From NCBI GenBank assembly GCA_021789355.1, contig JAJYJR010000290.1, positions 1 through 7,321 on the forward strand: a stretch of DNA of 7,321 bases. Reading direction: 5' to 3'. Below the pieces are notes generated by a model that saw only the letters and a program-made list of their open reading frames with translations, searched no databases and had not been told where the DNA came from. This DNA comes from Chloroflexota bacterium (lineage in GTDB: Bacteria; Chloroflexota; Limnocylindria; Limnocylindrales; CSP1-4). The position numbers and the translations under genes were made by a program. Below, piece after piece: positions 5,443 to 7,321 of the stretch; positions within the stretch are counted from its first letter, which is position 1; every line of letters starts with the position of its first letter.

Positions 5443-5462
5443 ATGTGCTATATATAGCGCAT
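5443..5462 (+). promoter_or_regulatory. Palindromic operator/promoter over the operon start codon
   Basis: ATGTGCTATATATAGCGCAT is a 20-bp palindrome with one mismatched pair (5446/5459); its central 12 bp (GCTATATATAGC, 5447-5458) are perfect. The AT of the ATG at 5461 forms its right tip. The central TATATA is a good -10 element placed so that transcription would begin at or next to the ATG, giving a leaderless mRNA. No ribosome-binding site precedes the ATG, which agrees. The first gene product carries a ribbon-helix-helix-like domain, a class that commonly binds such palindromes over its own promoter. Autorepression is inference. Confidence 0.6.
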
Positions 5463-6060
5463 GCAAGCGTACCCGCCCGACCGGTACAAACGGCGTTTCC
5501 TTGTGGAGTTCACCCCGTCGGAGTCCGATCTCCTCGATCGCCTGGGGATGAGCCGCGGCACGAAGCGGCGGGCCATCCTCGATGGCCTGCGGCTGCTGGA
5601 GTCGGGCGAGCTGGAGGCGCTGCGCGAGCGACTCGCCGCGGCGGAACGCGAACGCGATGCGGCGCTGACCGAGACCACCGCGACGGCGGCGCAACTCGCG
5701 GAGGCGGGCACGCTGCGCGACGCGGCCAAGGCCGCCACGGCGCATCTGCGCGACGAACGTGCCGCGCTCAAGTTGGCCAGGGCCGACCTTCGCCAGGCGA
5801 AGCAGGATCTCGCGGGCGCGCGGCAGGACCTCGCGGCGGCGCAGGCTGAGGGCCGCCGGCTCGCCGCGCTCGTCCCGCACGTCGCCTACTGCCCGGCCTG
5901 CAGCAAGTACGTGTCGGAGGAGGAGTGGGCCGCGCAGGCGGCCGGGCAGGGCGTCGTGCACGTCTACCATCAGCGACACGGCTATCGTGCGAAAGGCTCG
6001 ATCACGCAATATCCGAGCGTGCTCTTCTGGCGGTCGACGCCGAGCGAGGCCGCGAAGTGA
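5461..6060 (+). CDS. Ribbon-helix-helix-like, coiled-coil protein with C-terminal zinc-like site
   Basis: A 199-aa protein in three parts. Residues 11-48 (RRFLVEFTPSESDLLDRLG, then GTKRRAILDGLRLLES) fit a ribbon-helix-helix DNA-binding domain: one basic beta strand and two helices. Residues ~48-138 are a long Ala/Glu/Arg/Leu-rich coiled coil that should drive oligomerisation. The C-terminal part has C144-x2-C147 and H167-x2-H170-x2-H173, a likely metal site, in 'YCPACSKYVSEEEW' and 'HVYHQRHGYRAKG'. A cytoplasmic DNA-binding regulator or accessory factor for the recombinase is the likely role; I do not know a named family for the whole architecture. The ATG at 5461 is the first start after an in-frame TAG (5455-5457) and lies in a palindromic promoter. 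Its TGA overlaps the next gene's GTG by 4 nt (GTGA, 6057-6060). Confidence 0.8.
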   Translation: MQAYPPDRYKRRFLVEFTPSESDLLDRLGMSRGTKRRAILDGLRLLESGELEALRERLAAAERERDAALTETTATAAQLAEAGTLRDAAKAATAHLRDERAALKLARADLRQAKQDLAGARQDLAAAQAEGRRLAALVPHVAYCPACSKYVSEEEWAAQAAGQGVVHVYHQRHGYRAKGSITQYPSVLFWRSTPSEAAK

Positions 6061-6332
6061 GCGACGAGCCGGACGCGACCGCCTCCCCGATCACCCTCGG
6101 CCCGCCCTGGGACAACCAGGTGTTCGACCTCGTCCTCGTGTTGCTGCTGATCCTCATCGCGATCGCGGGGGGCTTCAAACGCGCCGCATCGAGCAAGCCG
6201 GTTGCGAAGACGATCCGACTTGCTGAACCGCAGTTCGCCCCGCTTTCGGAGCCCGACGCGGCCGACGCGGCCCGGCTGTTGGGGACGAGCCTCGCGCAGC
6301 TCATGGCCGAGGGCGGGGAGGAGACCCCGTGA
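6057..6332 (+). CDS. Small single-pass membrane protein
   Basis: A 91-aa protein from GTG at 6057. An acidic/polar N-terminus (1-20) is followed by one strong hydrophobic helix at 23-39 (VFDLVLVLLLILIAIAG), then a basic segment (KRAASSKPVAKTIR, 41-54) and a C-terminal tail with a likely helix 'DAADAARLLGTSLAQLMAEG' (67-86). The positive-inside rule predicts N-out/C-in, so the tail would be cytoplasmic. No known family is recognised. Both ends overlap the neighbouring genes by 4 nt (GTGA at 6057-6060 and 6329-6332), so it is almost certainly made by translational coupling with the regulator and the recombinase. A role in anchoring or restraining one of those partners is inference. Confidence 0.75.
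   Translation: MSDEPDATASPITLGPPWDNQVFDLVLVLLLILIAIAGGFKRAASSKPVAKTIRLAEPQFAPLSEPDAADAARLLGTSLAQLMAEGGEETP
6315..6323 (+). promoter_or_regulatory. Strong ribosome-binding site of the serine recombinase
   Basis: GGGGAGGAG ends 5 nt before the GTG at 6329, inside the end of the membrane-protein gene. It fixes the GTG as the recombinase start and suggests the recombinase can also be translated independently. Confidence 0.7.
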
Positions 6333-7321
6333 GCGCGGACGCGCCGGTGCGGATCGCGACCTACTGCCGCATCAGCACCGATGAGACCAACCAGCCCTAC
6401 TCGCTGGGCGCTCAGCGCGACCGGCTCGACGCGTACGTGGCCAGCCAGCCCGACTGGCGCATCGTCGAGCGCTACGTGGATCGGGCCTCGGGCAAGTCGC
6501 TGGAACGGCCTGACCTGACGAAGGCTCGCGGAGCGGCTACAGCGCACGCCTACGACTTGCTGCTCGTCTACCGGGTCGATCGCCTGAGCCGCAACCTGAC
6601 TCAGCTGGGTTCCCTCATCGAGGAGCTGCAGGGCGTCGGAGTCGCATTCCGCTCGGCCACCGAGCCCTTCGACACCGCCACCCCCGCTGGGCTCATGATG
6701 ATGCAGATGCTGGGCGTCTTCGCCCAGTTCGAGCGCTCCTCGATCGTCGAGCGCATCGCCGCGGGCATGGAGCGCAAGGCCAAGGGCGGCGGCTGGACAG
6801 TCGGGACGTACCCAATCGGCTACCGCAAGCTCGACGGCACGCCGGGCCTGGGGCTTGATCCCGCTGCCGCTCCGGTCGTGCAGGAGATCTTCCGTCGCTA
6901 CGCGGAGGATCGGCAGGGCTCGGCGGCCATCGCGACCGAGCTGAACGCGCGGGGCATGCGCACCCGCTATGGGGGCCTCTGGTCGCGCACCGCGATCCTC
7001 GACATCCTGCGCAACCGGGTCTATCTCGGCGAGGTGCCCTTCCGCGGGGTCTGGTACATCGGCCATCACGAACCACTCGTGGAGCCGGAGCTGTTCGACG
7101 CCGCCGGCGCGATCCTGGCGCGGCGCGCCGCGGAACCCGGGACGCGACGCACGGACGGCTCGGACTTCCTCCTCTCCGGTCTCCCCATCGTGTGCGACCG
7201 CTGCGGCCATCGCTTCATCGGGGCGGCCGCCCGGGGCCGCGGTGGGCGCCGCTACGCGTACTACACGTGCTACTCCCGCAGCCGCTACGGGCGGACCGGC
7301 TGCGACCAGGCGCGCCTGCGC
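6329..7321 (+). CDS. Large serine recombinase (site-specific integrase/excisionase), C-terminus cut by window end
   Basis: 331 residues are visible and the frame is open at the right edge. The resolvase-type catalytic domain starts at 'VRIATYCRISTDE', with nucleophile S16 in the Y-C-R-I-S motif. It continues with 'YSLGAQRDRLDAYV' (24-37), 'YVDRASGKSLERPDL' (49-63) and 'LLVYRVDRLSRNL' (78-90), which carries the conserved arginines. 'LMMMQMLGVFAQFERSSIVERI' (122-143) is the start of the long helix E. The recombinase DNA-binding domain spans about 153-260 ('GWTVGTYPIGYRK', 'SRTAILDILRNRVYLGEV'). A zinc ribbon follows, with C289, C292, C314 and C325. This is the family of phage and ICE integrases, SpoIVCA-like and CcrA/B-like enzymes that recombine short att sites through 5'-phosphoserine links. 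The GTG start overlaps the membrane-protein stop by 4 nt. The coiled-coil domain expected beyond the zinc ribbon lies outside the window. Confidence 0.95.
   Translation, partial: MSADAPVRIATYCRISTDETNQPYSLGAQRDRLDAYVASQPDWRIVERYVDRASGKSLERPDLTKARGAATAHAYDLLLVYRVDRLSRNLTQLGSLIEELQGVGVAFRSATEPFDTATPAGLMMMQMLGVFAQFERSSIVERIAAGMERKAKGGGWTVGTYPIGYRKLDGTPGLGLDPAAAPVVQEIFRRYAEDRQGSAAIATELNARGMRTRYGGLWSRTAILDILRNRVYLGEVPFRGVWYIGHHEPLVEPELFDAAGAILARRAAEPGTRRTDGSDFLLSGLPIVCDRCGHRFIGAAARGRGGRRYAYYTCYSRSRYGRTGCDQARLR

Noticed and set aside
5275..5457. Small plus-strand frame just before the operon
   Set aside because: Arg/Pro/Cys-rich peptide without a ribosome site; it ends inside the palindromic promoter and shows no family feature.
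6002..7210. 402-codon open frame on the minus strand opposite the recombinase operon
   Set aside because: The plus strand carries an unmistakable serine recombinase and its coupled partners; the antisense translation is low-complexity Arg/Ala/Gly.
1..7321. CRISPR array, tRNA or rRNA gene
   Set aside because: No regularly spaced repeats of CRISPR type, no tRNA cloverleaf and no rRNA segment were found on either strand by eye.

Overview
This is a 7.3-kb, high-GC window. It looks like an accessory or mobile-rich stretch of a soil-type actinobacterium or a similar high-GC Gram-positive lineage; Thermoleophilia or a relative would fit, but this is inference. The support is GTG starts with GTGA overlaps, a likely leaderless promoter, a cyclase-type N-terminal domain of a kind common in Actinobacteria and Chloroflexi, and several aromatic-rich secreted proteins of unknown function. 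No rRNA, tRNA or CRISPR array was seen.

Layout, left to right. (1) Positions 1-155, minus strand: the N-terminus of a protein whose first 51 residues resemble the regulatory domain in front of actinobacterial adenylate/guanylate cyclases. (2) 259-777, minus: a GNAT N-acetyltransferase with a small stem-loop at its stop codon. (3) 808-2467: a complete IS1380-family insertion sequence of 1660 bp, with 14-bp terminal inverted repeats, a 4-bp TAAG target duplication, an intact 441-aa DDE transposase and about 200 bp of structured DNA after the gene. It lies 30 bp upstream of the acetyltransferase start. (4) 2505-3347, minus: a 280-aa exported protein of unknown function with a clear signal peptide. 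(5) 3348-4937: a 390-bp gap, then a plus-strand secreted-protein-like frame (3739-4428) that seems to have decayed, with an early in-frame TAG and no signal peptide. A small lipoprotein-like frame (4536-4937) with a poor start follows. (6) 4938-5442: about 500 bp without a convincing gene, holding inverted repeats and the second copy of a 32-bp direct repeat whose first copy is at 3510. (7) 5461-7321, plus: a compact three-gene operon coupled by two GTGA overlaps. It encodes a ribbon-helix-helix/coiled-coil/zinc-site protein, a 91-aa single-pass membrane protein, and a large serine recombinase that runs off the right edge.

The most interesting unit is the last one. The start codon of its first gene is embedded in a near-perfect 20-bp palindrome that also contains the only good -10-like sequence. 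This suggests an autorepressed, leaderless operon in which a DNA-binding protein and a membrane protein are made together with a large serine recombinase. The window looks like layered mobile DNA: an IS on the left, a decaying gene pair between direct repeats in the middle, and a recombinase-bearing element on the right.
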